A stretch of DNA of 64,000 nucleotides from Atopomonas hussainii (GCF_900109735.1 NZ_FOAS01000006.1:157342-221341), one strand, 5' to 3'. Shown: positions 7,897 to 16,609, counted from the first letter of the stretch. Numbers and translations: made by a program. Notes: generated by a model from the letters alone, not told the origin.

Positions 7897-8877
7897 ATGT
7901 TGAAAGCCGAATACCAACAGCGCGGGCCCGTACCACAAGACGTTATCAGCGCCGTGCCCCTGCAACTGCCAGCCTTAGGCGCCACGCAGGCACGGGTCAA
8001 AGTCTTGGCCAGCCCGATCAACCCTTCTGATGTGCTAACCCTCACCGGGCAATACGGCATGCTGCCGCCGCTGCCGGCGATTGGCGGCAACGAAGGGGTC
8101 GGCGAAGTGACCGAGCTGGGCAGCGAAGTAACACACCTGAAAGTCGGGCAAACCGTCCTGCTGCCGGTGGGTTCCGGTACTTGGGTGAGCCAGTTGCAGG
8201 CCGAGGCTAAGCAGTTGATCCCCCTGCCCGCTGGCGATGCCAAACAGCTGGCGATGATGACCATCAACCCGCCCACCGCGCTACTGATGCTCAATGAGTT
8301 TGTCGACTTACAGCCCGGCGACTGGGTGATCCAGAACGCGGCGAACTCTGCCGTCGGTGGTTACCTGATCCAACTGGCGAAAATCAAAGGACTGAAAACC
8401 GTCAACGTCGTGCGCCGCGACAGCGCTGTGGCTGCGGTAGAAGCGCAAGGCGCCGACGTGGTGTTGGTCGATGGCCCAGACCTGCCCAAGCGCGTAGCCC
8501 AAGCCACCGGCAAGGCAGCGATCAAGCTGGGTATTGATGCCGTGGGTGGTGCCGCTACCGACCATTTGGCAGCGTCACTCACACAAGGCGGTGTATTGGT
8601 TAACTACGGCATGATGAGTGGCGAGCCCTGCCAAGTGTCGCCAGCGTCGTTTGTGTTCCGCGATGTGACCTTAAAAGGCTTCTGGTTGGCACAGTGGTTC
8701 CAAAAGGCCAGCCAAGCCGAGCAGATGAAAGTGTTTGGCGAGCTAACCGGGCTGATTGCCAGCGGTAAGCTGGTCAGCCGCATTCATGCCTGCTACCCGC
8801 TGGAGCAGATCAAAGACGCGGTGGCCGCAGCGGCGGCGGGTGAGCGTGAGGGAAAAATCCTCGTCACCCCTCACTAA
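7897..8877 (+). CDS. MDR-family oxidoreductase, 2-enoyl thioester reductase / quinone reductase-like
   Basis: 326 aa from ATG 7897, which has AAGGAA at 7883-7888. N-terminal GroES-like domain (about 1-120, with INPSDVLTLTGQYG and the GNEGVGEV signature), then a Rossmann NADPH domain (about 130-270, NAANSAVGGYLIQLAKIKG). The zinc-binding cysteines and histidines of alcohol dehydrogenases are absent, and the arrangement resembles mitochondrial-type enoyl reductases (MECR/ETR) and zeta-crystallin-like quinone reductases. Cytoplasmic. It is divergent from an acyl-CoA ligase, which fits a fatty-acid role, but the substrate is not proven. Confidence 0.78.
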   Translation: MLKAEYQQRGPVPQDVISAVPLQLPALGATQARVKVLASPINPSDVLTLTGQYGMLPPLPAIGGNEGVGEVTELGSEVTHLKVGQTVLLPVGSGTWVSQLQAEAKQLIPLPAGDAKQLAMMTINPPTALLMLNEFVDLQPGDWVIQNAANSAVGGYLIQLAKIKGLKTVNVVRRDSAVAAVEAQGADVVLVDGPDLPKRVAQATGKAAIKLGIDAVGGAATDHLAASLTQGGVLVNYGMMSGEPCQVSPASFVFRDVTLKGFWLAQWFQKASQAEQMKVFGELTGLIASGKLVSRIHACYPLEQIKDAVAAAAAGEREGKILVTPH

Positions 8878-8900
8878 GCACATCAGCAGCGCCCGCCTGC

Positions 8901-9815
8901 TTAGACGGGCGCTGCTGGATTGATCTGCCGCTGACGGCGCAACACAAACAAGCTGTCGGCAACACTGATGAGCACCGCTAACCAAATCGGCCCGTAGGTC
9001 AACAAGCTTTGCCAGCTCAGGCTCTCGCCCAACCACAGCCACGCCAACAAAAACAGCAACACTGGCTCGACATAACTCAAGATGCCAAACAGGCCAAACG
9101 GCAGTAAGCGGCTGGCGCTCAGGTAAAGCACAAACGCGGCGGCACTGAGCACGCCCAACCCTGGTAGCAAGAGCCACAACGCAGGCTTACTCAACAAAAC
9201 CTGCGCCATATCCGGCAGCCACAGCAAGTAAGCCAGTGCTAGCGGAATGAGCAACAGCATTTCCAAGGTCAGGCCCACCAAAGGCTGTAACTGCAAGTGG
9301 CGACGCAGCATGAAATACGGCGGATAACCCAAGGCCACCAGCAAGGTCACCCAAGAAAACGCCTGCGTCAGCCAGAGTTCATGCACTACGCCAACCAAGG
9401 CCACCCACACCGCAATACGCTGCAAAGGCCGTAAGCGCTCGCCATAAAACACCCGCCCGGCCAGCACCATGGTCAGCGGCAACAAGAAATAACCCAGCGA
9501 CATTTCCAGCGTTTGCCCCTGTAGCGGCGCCCACAAAAACAGCCACCACTGCACCGCCATCAAAGCGGTTGCCAGCGCAATCAACAGCAGGCGCCAGGGC
9601 TCGCGCAGCACGCGGCGTAGCTCGCCGAGCAGCTCAGCTACTCGCTGGCACCACACCACCAAGAGCAACACCGCAGGCAATGTTCCGACCACGCGCCAAG
9701 CCAAAATGGCTTGCCCGTCTAACGGCGCCAGCCAAAACACATACGCGGGAATCAAGGCAAACAGGCACGACGCCAGCACCGACCACAACACGCCTTGCCC
9801 GGATAAAGGAGCCAT
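8901..9815 (-). CDS. rarD: RarD-type EamA transporter
   Basis: 304 aa, ten hydrophobic segments in two EamA repeats: an inner-membrane drug/metabolite-superfamily permease. Family-typical stretches are WRVVGTLPAVLLLV near the N terminus, WWLFLWAPLQGQTLEMSLGYFLLPLTMVLAGRVFYGERL (about 88-126) and LSYVEPVLLFLLAWLWLGESL near the C terminus. GAGG gives a normal ribosome site. Called chloramphenicol-sensitive protein in databases, but its physiological substrate is unknown. Downstream of tusA on the same strand with 72 bp between. Confidence 0.85.
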   Translation of the reverse strand: MAPLSGQGVLWSVLASCLFALIPAYVFWLAPLDGQAILAWRVVGTLPAVLLLVVWCQRVAELLGELRRVLREPWRLLLIALATALMAVQWWLFLWAPLQGQTLEMSLGYFLLPLTMVLAGRVFYGERLRPLQRIAVWVALVGVVHELWLTQAFSWVTLLVALGYPPYFMLRRHLQLQPLVGLTLEMLLLIPLALAYLLWLPDMAQVLLSKPALWLLLPGLGVLSAAAFVLYLSASRLLPFGLFGILSYVEPVLLFLLAWLWLGESLSWQSLLTYGPIWLAVLISVADSLFVLRRQRQINPAAPV

Positions 9816-9887
9816 GCTTATGCCTCGCGATGGTTACCCCGTGGAGAATAGTCGTCGAGAGGCTGGACGACAGTGCCAACGTGGCCT

Positions 9888-10127
9888 TTAAGCCGAAGCG
9901 GATTTACGAATCCAATACAGGTAGCTGCCTTTATCCTCGCGCTGCTCAAGCAACTCGTAACCGAGGAAATGACAAAACTTGGGAATGTCCCGGCGTGTCG
10001 ACGGGTCGGTAGCGATCACTTTCAGCAAACCGCCAGCGGGTAACTCACGCACTTTGCCATGCAGCAGCATCACCGGCTCAGGACACATCAAGCCGCTGGC
10101 ATCAAAAATCATATCCGGGTTATCCAC
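9888..10127 (-). CDS. tusA: TusA-family sulfur carrier
   Basis: 79 aa from a GTG start at 10127 (AGGA ribosome site 7 bases away). Carries persulfide sulfur for tRNA 2-thiouridine formation in the Tus relay. The sulfur-carrying cysteine is in [26 protein letters not shown]; the conserved C-terminal part is [22 protein letters not shown]. The frame stays open upstream to 10325 but that part is AT-rich, hydrophobic and outside the family length, so it is not included. An ATG at 10106 would also give a nearly complete protein. Confidence 0.88.
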   Translation of the reverse strand: MDNPDMIFDASGLMCPEPVMLLHGKVRELPAGGLLKVIATDPSTRRDIPKFCHFLGYELLEQREDKGSYLYWIRKSASA

Positions 10128-10443
10128 GACAACATCCTGCGCAAAAAACAGCGCGGTTATTGTCGCACAAGCCGCTGCGCTTAGCCGCCAACAGATGTAA
10201 AAGCATAAAATTTTACAAAATAGAAAAAATACGCAATAAACAAAAAACAGCAGCACCAACACCAACAACATTCGCAACAATAAAGCCCAGCCAAAAGCAT
10301 AGACTTTCAACCCATCGAAGCTCACACCGCTTTGGTACTAGGGGCCGCCACAAGCGGCCCCGACCTTGATGCTCCGCAGCTATCCGCTGCCTTGTCATCC
10401 GCTTAAGGCCAACCGCAAAGCGCACCACCACGAGAGCCTAGCC
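10128..10443. other. 316-bp tusA / leuA divergent intergenic region
   Basis: Contains an AT-rich block (about 10195-10260), the most AT-rich DNA nearby, suited to the divergent promoters, and a strong GC hairpin before leuA listed separately. No gene of its own is supported. The in-frame ATG codons at 10366 and 10369 would extend LeuA by 26 or 25 residues that lack family similarity. Confidence 0.5.
10341..10361 (+). promoter_or_regulatory. Leader hairpin upstream of leuA
   Basis: Perfect stem GGGGCCGC / GCGGCCCC with loop CACAA, about 80 bp before the leuA start. It has no T-run, so it is not a simple terminator. It may be part of a leader control structure, but no separate leucine-rich leader peptide could be found. 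Confidence 0.35.
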
Positions 10444-12105
10444 ATGTTCAATGCCTGCAAGTACCCCCGCTACCATCCCATTCAGTTGAGCGACCGCACG
10501 TGGCCGAATCAACGTATCAGCCGTGCGCCGATCTGGTGTGCCGTTGACCTACGCGATGGTAATCAGGCGCTGCTGGAGCCCATGGACGTGGCGCAAAAAC
10601 AACGCCTGTTCGACCTGCTGGTTAAGCTCGGTTTCAAAGAAATCGAGGTGGGTTTTCCGTCAGCCAGCCAGCCGGATTTTGATTTTGTTCGCCAGCTGAT
10701 CGAACAGAACCGCATCCCCGATGACGTAACCATTCAGGTGCTGACCCAGGCCCGCGAGCATTTGATTGCCCGCACCTACGAAGCCCTGCATGGCGTTAAG
10801 CGTGCGGTGGTGCATGTGTACAACTCCACCAGCACGGTGCAACGCGAGCAAGTCTTTCAGCAAGATAAAGCCGGCATCCGCGATATGGCCGTGCAAGGCG
10901 CGCGCTGGGTGCGTGAATACGCCGCACAAAACCCGGCTACCGAGTGGATTTTCCAATACAGCCCAGAAAGCTTTAGCGGCACCGAACCGGATTACGCGGT
11001 TGAAGTGTGCAATGCCGTGCTGGATGAGTGGCAGCCCTCTGCCAGCCAGCGCTGCATTATCAACTTGCCTGCCACGGTAGAAATGACCACGCCCAACGTG
11101 TTCGCCGATCAGGTGGAATACGTTTGCCGGCACATTCGCTACCGCGAGCACATCGATATTTCCATCCATACCCATAATGACCGTGGCTGCGCCGTAGCGG
11201 CGGCTGAGCTGGCCCTGTTGGCCGGTGCCGACCGCATTGAAGGCACCTTGCTGGGCAATGGCGAGCGCACCGGCAATATGGATTTGGTCACCATGGCGAT
11301 GAATCTGTACAGCCAAGGCATTGACCCTGAGCTGAACTTGGCCGATGCCGACGAGATTATCCGCACCGTCGAGGCCTGCACCCAATTGCCGGTGCACCCG
11401 CGTCATCCGTGGGTCGGCGAATTGGTGTTTACCGCCTTCTCGGGCAGCCACCAAGATGCCATTAACAAGTGCTTGCAGCGCCGCCAGAGTGACGACGAGC
11501 TGTGGCAAGTAGCTTACCTGCCGATCGACCCCACCGACTTGGGCCGCGATTACCAAGCGGTGATTCGCGTTAACAGCCAGTCGGGCAAAGGCGGCGCGGC
11601 GTTTATTCTGCAGCGTGAATACGACCTGCATCTGCCGCGTTATCTGCAACTGGCGTTAAGCCCGCTGGTGCAGCAAGCGGCCGAGCGCGCCGGCGGCGAG
11701 CTGCGTGGCGAGCATATTCACGCCTGTTTACAAGCCTCGTTTGGCGCCACCAATGCGCACAGCATCAAGCACCTGCGCTGGGATGACCAACAGGGCTTGC
11801 AAGCCACCTTGCACAGCGACGGCCAAGACCTGCTGCTACACGGCAAAGGCAATGGCCCGCTGGATGCCTTCAGCCAAGCGCTGGGGCAACACATCGGCCA
11901 AAGCGTGGTGATTCAACAGTTTGACGAACATGCCTTAGGCAAAGGCAGTGATGCCCGTGCCGTGGTCTACATGGCGATCAAGGTTGCCGCAAAAGACTAC
12001 TACGGCTACGCCGAAGGTGAAGACAGCACTGCTGCAGCGCTGTCGGCAGTACTCAATGCGTTAGCGCACAGCCAGCTGCTGCACCAGCAAGCGCAAAGCG
12101 CCTAA
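10444..12105 (+). CDS. leuA: 2-isopropylmalate synthase
   Basis: 553 aa from ATG 10444. Condenses acetyl-CoA with 2-oxoisovalerate, the first committed step of leucine synthesis. HMGL-type TIM barrel at about 30-300 with [12 protein letters not shown] near the N terminus and the metal-binding HTHNDRG (about 238-244), then [11 protein letters not shown]; the C-terminal regulatory LeuA dimer domain (about 420-550) is complete. The start [21 protein letters not shown] aligns with the long LeuA form of Pseudomonas. Ribosome site is weak (GAGAG). Ends at a strong shared terminator with fliK. Confidence 0.94.
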   Translation: MFNACKYPRYHPIQLSDRTWPNQRISRAPIWCAVDLRDGNQALLEPMDVAQKQRLFDLLVKLGFKEIEVGFPSASQPDFDFVRQLIEQNRIPDDVTIQVLTQAREHLIARTYEALHGVKRAVVHVYNSTSTVQREQVFQQDKAGIRDMAVQGARWVREYAAQNPATEWIFQYSPESFSGTEPDYAVEVCNAVLDEWQPSASQRCIINLPATVEMTTPNVFADQVEYVCRHIRYREHIDISIHTHNDRGCAVAAAELALLAGADRIEGTLLGNGERTGNMDLVTMAMNLYSQGIDPELNLADADEIIRTVEACTQLPVHPRHPWVGELVFTAFSGSHQDAINKCLQRRQSDDELWQVAYLPIDPTDLGRDYQAVIRVNSQSGKGGAAFILQREYDLHLPRYLQLALSPLVQQAAERAGGELRGEHIHACLQASFGATNAHSIKHLRWDDQQGLQATLHSDGQDLLLHGKGNGPLDAFSQALGQHIGQSVVIQQFDEHALGKGSDARAVVYMAIKVAAKDYYGYAEGEDSTAAALSAVLNALAHSQLLHQQAQSA

Positions 12106-12120
12106 TACCTGCCGTAAAGT

Positions 12121-12160
12121 AAAAAGCCCCGCCGACTTGCTTTAGTCGGCGGGGCTTTTT
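12121..12160. terminator. Bidirectional terminator, leuA / fliK
   Basis: Perfect 17-bp stem (12121-12137 with 12144-12160), loop TGCTTT, with A-run on one side and T-run on the other. It serves leuA from the left and fliK from the right. Confidence 0.92.
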
Positions 12161-12164
12161 TGTT

Positions 12165-13466
12165 TTAGGCGTAGTAGTCGACTAAGCCTAAGCCCTGCGT
12201 CACCCGCGCACTGCTGGCGGCTGCCACGGCACCGAGGCCTGATTCATCGCTAGCGCTGGCTAACAAGCCGTCATTACGCTCGCCACGTCCGCCCTGCCCT
12301 TGGCCTTGCGCGGATTGCTCACGCTGCGAATGGCCCGAAACATTCACATCCACCAAGTTCATCCCTTGGCTGGCGAGCATTTCCCGTAGGCGATGCACTT
12401 GCCCTTCCAGCGCTTCGCGCACCGAAGCATTGGGGCTGGTGAAGGTCACTTGCGCTTGGTCTTTGCCATCTAAGTTGATGCGAATCTCCAACTTACCCAG
12501 CTCGGCCGGATCCAGATGCAGCTCCGCCGACTTAAGGTTCTGGCTCGACAACCACATGACTTTATTGACCAAAGCCTCGCTAGCGCCGGCCTGCTGAATC
12601 GCCACTGCCGCGCCCGGCACCTGCGGCAAAGCGCCACGGTTATTAACTTGCGCTTGACCGGCAAGCAGCGCATTGAGGCTCGAGATGCGTGAGGACAACA
12701 CATCGGCTTTGACCTCGGGCACCACCTCAGCTTGCGCTTCGCCCATGTCGCCTAAGGCTTGCGCAAAGCTGAGCTTATCCAGGGGCGTATCTTGCTCGGG
12801 GGATAAATCCATCAAGCTGGCCAACGCTGTGCTGGGTTGCACGCTCTGCGCCACGGCTTGTTGCGGGCTATTACCCTGCACTTGCGCTTGCACCTGTTGC
12901 TTAAGGGCGTCTTTAAGGGTTTGGCTGTCGTCGGTTAAGCGTAAACCCGGTAGCTGCAACACATTGACGCTTTGCTCAGCAAACTGCTGCACAAGCGGCA
13001 GCAACGCATTTTGCTGCTGCGGCGAGAGCTTTTGCATGAATGCCGCTAACGCTGCTGGGTCTACCTCGTCGGCGCTTAAGATAGCTTGCAGCTCCTCGGC
13101 AAGCTCCGGCTCTAACTGCAGGTCATCCGGCAGCTGCGCCAAGAGCGCCACAGGGTCGACCACCGGCGTTGGCGTCATGCCCGTGGTGCTCGCGCTTGTT
13201 TCCGTTTCGCTGCTAGTTGGCTCAGTGCTTTGCTCGGCCTTGCCCGTGGCCTGACTGGGCGTTGTGTCCTTACTGGCATTGCTAGCCGTGGGCTTTTCTG
13301 GCCGGCTGCTATCTGGTTTTTTTACTGCCTGCTCTTGGCCACTTTTCTCTTTGGCATACACCTTAGAGAAAGCGCCGGGCTCAGACGATGAGCGTTGAGC
13401 AGCGCGCGGCGGAGGACTGACCTCAGCCGGCTTCATGTTAAGCAAAATATCAGGGGCGACAGACAT
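12165..13466 (-). CDS. fliK: Flagellar hook-length control protein FliK
   Basis: 433 aa. Secreted molecular ruler that sets hook length and switches export specificity. The N-terminal 260 residues are low-complexity (Ser, Thr, Glu, Ala, Gln rich), as in all FliK; the conserved Flg_hook domain is at about 300-390, with SAELHLDPAELGKLEIRINLDGKDQAQVTFTSPNASVREALE and LREMLASQGMNLVDVNV. It has its own sigma-54 promoter and upstream GCGGCAAG cluster, so it is not simply the last gene of the hsb unit. In related genomes fliL follows fliK; here leuA does, so the flagellar cluster ends at this gene. Confidence 0.92.
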   Translation of the reverse strand: MSVAPDILLNMKPAEVSPPPRAAQRSSSEPGAFSKVYAKEKSGQEQAVKKPDSSRPEKPTASNASKDTTPSQATGKAEQSTEPTSSETETSASTTGMTPTPVVDPVALLAQLPDDLQLEPELAEELQAILSADEVDPAALAAFMQKLSPQQQNALLPLVQQFAEQSVNVLQLPGLRLTDDSQTLKDALKQQVQAQVQGNSPQQAVAQSVQPSTALASLMDLSPEQDTPLDKLSFAQALGDMGEAQAEVVPEVKADVLSSRISSLNALLAGQAQVNNRGALPQVPGAAVAIQQAGASEALVNKVMWLSSQNLKSAELHLDPAELGKLEIRINLDGKDQAQVTFTSPNASVREALEGQVHRLREMLASQGMNLVDVNVSGHSQREQSAQGQGQGGRGERNDGLLASASDESGLGAVAAASSARVTQGLGLVDYYA

Positions 13467-13505
13467 AGCCTTAAGTCTCCGCTACGGGGTTAGTCACCCT
13501 GTTAA

Positions 13506-13522
13506 AGCAAACCTCAGGCCAA
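13506..13522 (-). promoter_or_regulatory. Sigma-54 promoter of fliK
   Basis: On the minus strand TTGGCCTGAGGTTTGCT: GG and GC are separated by exactly 10 bases, with TTTGC at -12. It lies 40-56 bp before the fliK start. A cluster of GCGGCAAG sites is found about 75-100 bp further upstream. Confidence 0.78.
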
Positions 13523-13593
13523 AACACATAAAATCTTTAAAATCAGATAGTTAGCTATATTTTAGACAGAAAAAAGAAGCCTTTCGGCGAGCC

Positions 13594-13624
13594 CTTGCCG
13601 CCAGCGGCAAGACTGCCTTGCCGC
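13594..13624. promoter_or_regulatory. GCGGCAAG site cluster upstream of fliK
   Basis: Plus strand: CTTGCCGC-CA-GCGGCAAG (13594-13611), then a further CTTGCCGC at 13617-13624, so three 8-base sites in alternating orientation directly after the hptB stop. The same kind of cluster is found upstream of the sigma-54 promoters of flgF and flgB. Read as a candidate FleR enhancer; the alternating arms could also fold in RNA. Confidence 0.55.
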
Positions 13625-13963
13625 TCAGTGCGGGGCCTGCATCAGTTCGCGCACAGCAGCGAACTCAGCCTCAATCGCGCTCAGCAGCGCCGGCGCTTGT
13701 GCAAGTTGCGCAGTGCGCCCAGCTTCTTCGAGTTGCTTACAAAACCCGGCCAACAACGCCGCGCCCATATTGCTGCAGCTGCCTTTAAAGCTATGCGCAG
13801 CATTGCGCACGGCCGGCGCATCCTCATTGGCAATGGCTTGTTGCAACAAGCGAATGCGCTCTTGGGAGTCGCACAAGAAGGTCTCCAACAGCAGCGGGTA
13901 CTCGTCTTCCATGACTTCTTTAAGTGACATCAACACCGACTCGTCCAAGCGGGGTTCACTCAT
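13625..13963 (-). CDS. hptB: Histidine phosphotransfer protein HptB
   Basis: 112 aa. A stand-alone Hpt domain: a four-helix bundle with the phospho-accepting His57 in AAHSFKGSCSNMGA. In P. aeruginosa HptB receives phosphate from several hybrid kinases and passes it to HsbR, affecting swarming, flagellar genes and biofilm (established knowledge). Assignment rests on the fixed order hptB-hsbR-hsbA and on length. Ribosome site GAGGAG is strong. 24 bp after hsbR. In P. putida-like genomes the module also lies beside fliJ, in P. aeruginosa beside cheR, so the position here follows the former. Confidence 0.85.
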   Translation of the reverse strand: MSEPRLDESVLMSLKEVMEDEYPLLLETFLCDSQERIRLLQQAIANEDAPAVRNAAHSFKGSCSNMGAALLAGFCKQLEEAGRTAQLAQAPALLSAIEAEFAAVRELMQAPH

Positions 13964-13987
13964 AATGGCCTTACTCCTCTGCCAAAG

Positions 13988-15676
13988 TTATTCATGCTGC
14001 CAACGTACGCGAATATTCAAACTGCCATCGCCCTCTTCACGCCAGCACTGATCGGCCAGCTCGTGTAACAGGCGTAAGCCGCGCCCAGAAAAAGGCGTCG
14101 ACGGTGTGTTCATTTGCAGCACATGCTGCGGTATGCCGCCGCCACTGTCACTGACTCGAATGGTTAAGGCGCCGCCTTGCTGATCGGGGCGGTGATCAAA
14201 CGACAAGCGCACCCAGCCTTCTTTCAGCTGCTCTAAGCGCTGCTGACGCTCGTGGTAATAGGCGGCAAAGCCATTGGCGTCGGCCTTGAGCGCCGAGTCC
14301 AGCCCCAGCACACCGTGCTCCAGCGCATTGGAGAACACCTCGGTAAGAATGGTGTGCAAAGTACCGGCCAAGGGGCGCAGCTCCTGCACCTCAAGCAACC
14401 ACTGCATCAGAAATGGCAGCGGATTAAACGCCTGCAAGGTACTGGCGCGAAAATCAAAACTGGCCGACCAATCCAGCGGGCTTTGTTTGGTGCTGCCAGA
14501 CACTGGCATGCTTTGCCGTGGCAAGCTGGCCTCATCGACAACGGCGATTTCCACCAAGCTCATATCGTCTTGTTGCTCGCCGGAGAATGCCTGCAAGCCA
14601 TCACGCACGCTGTCGTAAAGGTTCTCATGCCGTGATGCGGCGATTAGCTCACGCAGGCGCTCTTCACCAAACATTTCCCCCTGCACATTGCTGCACTCAG
14701 GCACGCCGTCGGACCACAGCAAAATGCGGTCGCCTTCTTCGATGGCGAACACTTCGCAGTGATCGTTAAAGCGCTCCGCCTCGACAATCCCTAACGGCAA
14801 ATTGCGCGATATCAACGCATGCTGCGTACCGTCACGCTTGCGCCGTAACACCCCGGCTGGCAGGCCGCCATTCCAGACTTCCAACACCCGTTGGTGCAAG
14901 TTCAAATGCAGTAGCGTTGCGCAGCAAAACACCCCAACCGGCAAGATGCGCTTGAGCTTTTGGTTCATCTCGCGCAGCACATCGGCAATCGAAAAGCCCT
15001 TGGCGGTCATGCCGTAGAACACTTCGGCCAGCGGCATGGCGCCCACGGCAGCCGGCAAGCCGTGGCCGGTAAAGTCGCCCAAGAAAATATTCATCCCGCC
15101 GGAGGGAGTAAACGCGGCGAGCAACAAATCGCCGTTAAACAAGGCAAACGGCGATTGTAAGTAACGAATATTCGGCGCGTGCAAACAGCCGGCGTGGGCA
15201 ATGCGGTCGAACACCGCCTTGGCGACGCGCTGCTCGGTGAGCAGATGCTCGTTGTGCTTAACGATCAAATCGCGCTGCTGCAGCACAGTGCTGTGCAAGG
15301 CGCGCATACGCAGCATGGCGCCGAGCTTGGCCTGCAAGATCACCTTGTTGTAGGGCTTGGAGAGAAAGTCGTCACCGCCAGCATCCAAGGCGCGCACTAA
15401 CGCTTCGGTTTCGCTTAACGAAGTGAGAAAAATCACCGGGACCAGTTCGTCGCCGGCCAGTTGTTTTATCTGCCGGGTGGCCTCGAAGCCATCCATCACC
15501 GGCATCAAGGCGTCCATCAGCACCAACTGCGGGCGCTCTTGCTGGAACAGTTCTACGGCTTCGGCACCATTGCCGGCCACCAATACGCGGTGGCCTTGCT
15601 TAGACACAATAGTGGACAGCAGCAGGCGGTCTGCAGCGTTATCTTCGGCAATCAGAACCGTGCAGGCCTCAGACAT
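13988..15676 (-). CDS. hsbR: HsbR: response regulator with PP2C phosphatase and anti-sigma kinase domains
   Basis: 562 aa. Receiver at about 5-122 with Asp55 (LVLMDALMPVMDG) and Lys107 (LSKPYN); PP2C/SpoIIE-type phosphatase at about 180-380 with the metal motifs LGDFTGHGLPAAVG and LLWSDGVPE; C-terminal GHKL (RsbW-like) ATPase at about 430-560 with TEVFSNALEHGVLG and RVSDSGGGIP. In P. aeruginosa, HptB-phosphorylated HsbR acts as phosphatase on HsbA and unphosphorylated HsbR as its kinase (established knowledge). All catalytic motifs appear present, so both activities are expected. Middle gene of a three-gene unit. Confidence 0.88.
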   Translation of the reverse strand: MSEACTVLIAEDNAADRLLLSTIVSKQGHRVLVAGNGAEAVELFQQERPQLVLMDALMPVMDGFEATRQIKQLAGDELVPVIFLTSLSETEALVRALDAGGDDFLSKPYNKVILQAKLGAMLRMRALHSTVLQQRDLIVKHNEHLLTEQRVAKAVFDRIAHAGCLHAPNIRYLQSPFALFNGDLLLAAFTPSGGMNIFLGDFTGHGLPAAVGAMPLAEVFYGMTAKGFSIADVLREMNQKLKRILPVGVFCCATLLHLNLHQRVLEVWNGGLPAGVLRRKRDGTQHALISRNLPLGIVEAERFNDHCEVFAIEEGDRILLWSDGVPECSNVQGEMFGEERLRELIAASRHENLYDSVRDGLQAFSGEQQDDMSLVEIAVVDEASLPRQSMPVSGSTKQSPLDWSASFDFRASTLQAFNPLPFLMQWLLEVQELRPLAGTLHTILTEVFSNALEHGVLGLDSALKADANGFAAYYHERQQRLEQLKEGWVRLSFDHRPDQQGGALTIRVSDSGGGIPQHVLQMNTPSTPFSGRGLRLLHELADQCWREEGDGSLNIRVRWQHE

Positions 15677-15685
15677 GGCAAGTAA

Positions 15686-15991
15686 TCAGCCGATCTGGAA
15701 CAGCTGCTCGAAATTAGAGATAGAGAGAATCTTGCGCACATCACTATTGCAATTGAGCAAGCGAATGCGGGCATTGTCGCCACCGGCATGATCACGCAAC
15801 AACAGCAGCATACCCAGTGCCGAACTGTCGAGATAGGTCGCACCCTTCATGTCAATGACATAGCTTTTCGGGGTTACCGCCACCTTCTCATAGGCATCAC
15901 GAAACTCCTGATGCGCACCGAAGTCAAAGCGCCCCTGGATACTGATGGTCAGCTCTTGGCCATCGGCGGAGGCGATTGATGATATGGGCAT
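15686..15991 (-). CDS. hsbA: HsbA: STAS-domain anti-sigma factor antagonist
   Basis: 101 aa, a single STAS domain. The phosphorylatable serine is in ATYLDSSALGMLLLLRD (Ser56/Ser57). In P. aeruginosa HsbA binds the anti-sigma factor FlgM when unphosphorylated and a diguanylate cyclase (HsbD) when phosphorylated, switching between motility and attachment (established knowledge). It is the first gene of the unit, 9 bp before hsbR, with a good GAGG ribosome site. A possible FliA-type promoter lies upstream. flgM and hsbD are not in this window, so its partners would be encoded elsewhere. Confidence 0.85.
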   Translation of the reverse strand: MPISSIASADGQELTISIQGRFDFGAHQEFRDAYEKVAVTPKSYVIDMKGATYLDSSALGMLLLLRDHAGGDNARIRLLNCNSDVRKILSISNFEQLFQIG

Positions 15992-16111
15992 GGAACGTCC
16001 TCAACATGTTGTTTTTATCGTTGCGAAAGACAGGCGAGCGCAGTCTTAGAGCACTGCCGCTTAAGCAAGAATCCCTTAAAAGATGTAGCAGGGGCAAGCG
16101 CATCAGACAAC

Positions 16112-16137
16112 TTATTGGCCGTAAAACAGCGATTTTA
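16112..16137 (-). promoter_or_regulatory. Possible FliA (sigma-28) promoter of hsbA-hsbR-hptB
   Basis: Minus strand TAAA, 14 bases, GCCAATAA. The -10 matches 7 of 8 bases of GCCGATAA; spacing is one short of the usual 15 (it is 15 if TTAA is taken as -35). About 120 bp before hsbA, inside the 160-bp gap that follows fliJ. Confidence 0.35.
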
Positions 16138-16151
16138 ACCCTTGCTCTGCC

Positions 16152-16604
16152 TCAGGGCTGGCGATTACGCCAATGGCTGCGGGCCACTAGCTCATCCAAC
16201 TGTTTCTGCTCGGCCAATGCGCCTTTGTGGGCCGCTTCGGCACGGTAACGTTCGATAACCTTACGCAAGGCCTCAAGACGACCCTGCCGCGCACGCCATT
16301 GCAGCGCGGCTTTTTCTTGATGGTTACGGCGCAGGCTAACAACCTGCTGCTGTTGCATGATGGCGGTATCCAGCTGGGCCAGAAAGCGCTGGTAGCGCTG
16401 AATCCAGTCGGCGCTCACGCCCTTGCGGCCACTCTCCAGCCAGTTGGCTTGATACTCGCCGCGGTATTGTTCCAGTTCTTCGAGCTTATTCAGCGCGCCT
16501 TGCAGCTGCTGCTGGCATTGCCCCAGCACGCGTGCGGCCTCGCGTTCGGCCTTTTCTGCCAGCATGACCGCTGGCATTAAGCGCTGAATACGCGCGTCGG
16601 CCAT
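16152..16604 (-). CDS. fliJ: Flagellar export chaperone FliJ
   Basis: 150 aa, almost entirely an alpha-helical coiled coil (Ala, Glu, Gln, Arg rich), as in FliJ, the stalk-like protein that inserts in the FliI hexamer and couples it to the export gate. It begins 5 bp after fliI on the same strand and ends before the gap that precedes hsbA. Sequence motifs alone are weak in this family; the call rests on length, coiled-coil character and the order fliG-H-I-J. Confidence 0.88.
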   Translation of the reverse strand: MADARIQRLMPAVMLAEKAEREAARVLGQCQQQLQGALNKLEELEQYRGEYQANWLESGRKGVSADWIQRYQRFLAQLDTAIMQQQQVVSLRRNHQEKAALQWRARQGRLEALRKVIERYRAEAAHKGALAEQKQLDELVARSHWRNRQP

Positions 16605-16609
16605 GCGGG

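Noticed and set aside
10128..10325. N-terminal extension of TusA with hydrophobic segments
   Set aside because: AT-rich promoter-like DNA gives Phe/Leu/Cys-rich translation; TusA length and a ribosome site support the GTG at 10127.
10366..10443. Leucine-rich leader peptide for leuA attenuation
   Set aside because: The ATG at 10366/10369 reads straight into leuA without a stop, and there is no terminator/antiterminator pair.
10660..11649. 329-codon minus-strand frame inside leuA
   Set aside because: Antisense shadow of a conserved enzyme; no ribosome site and no recognisable domain.
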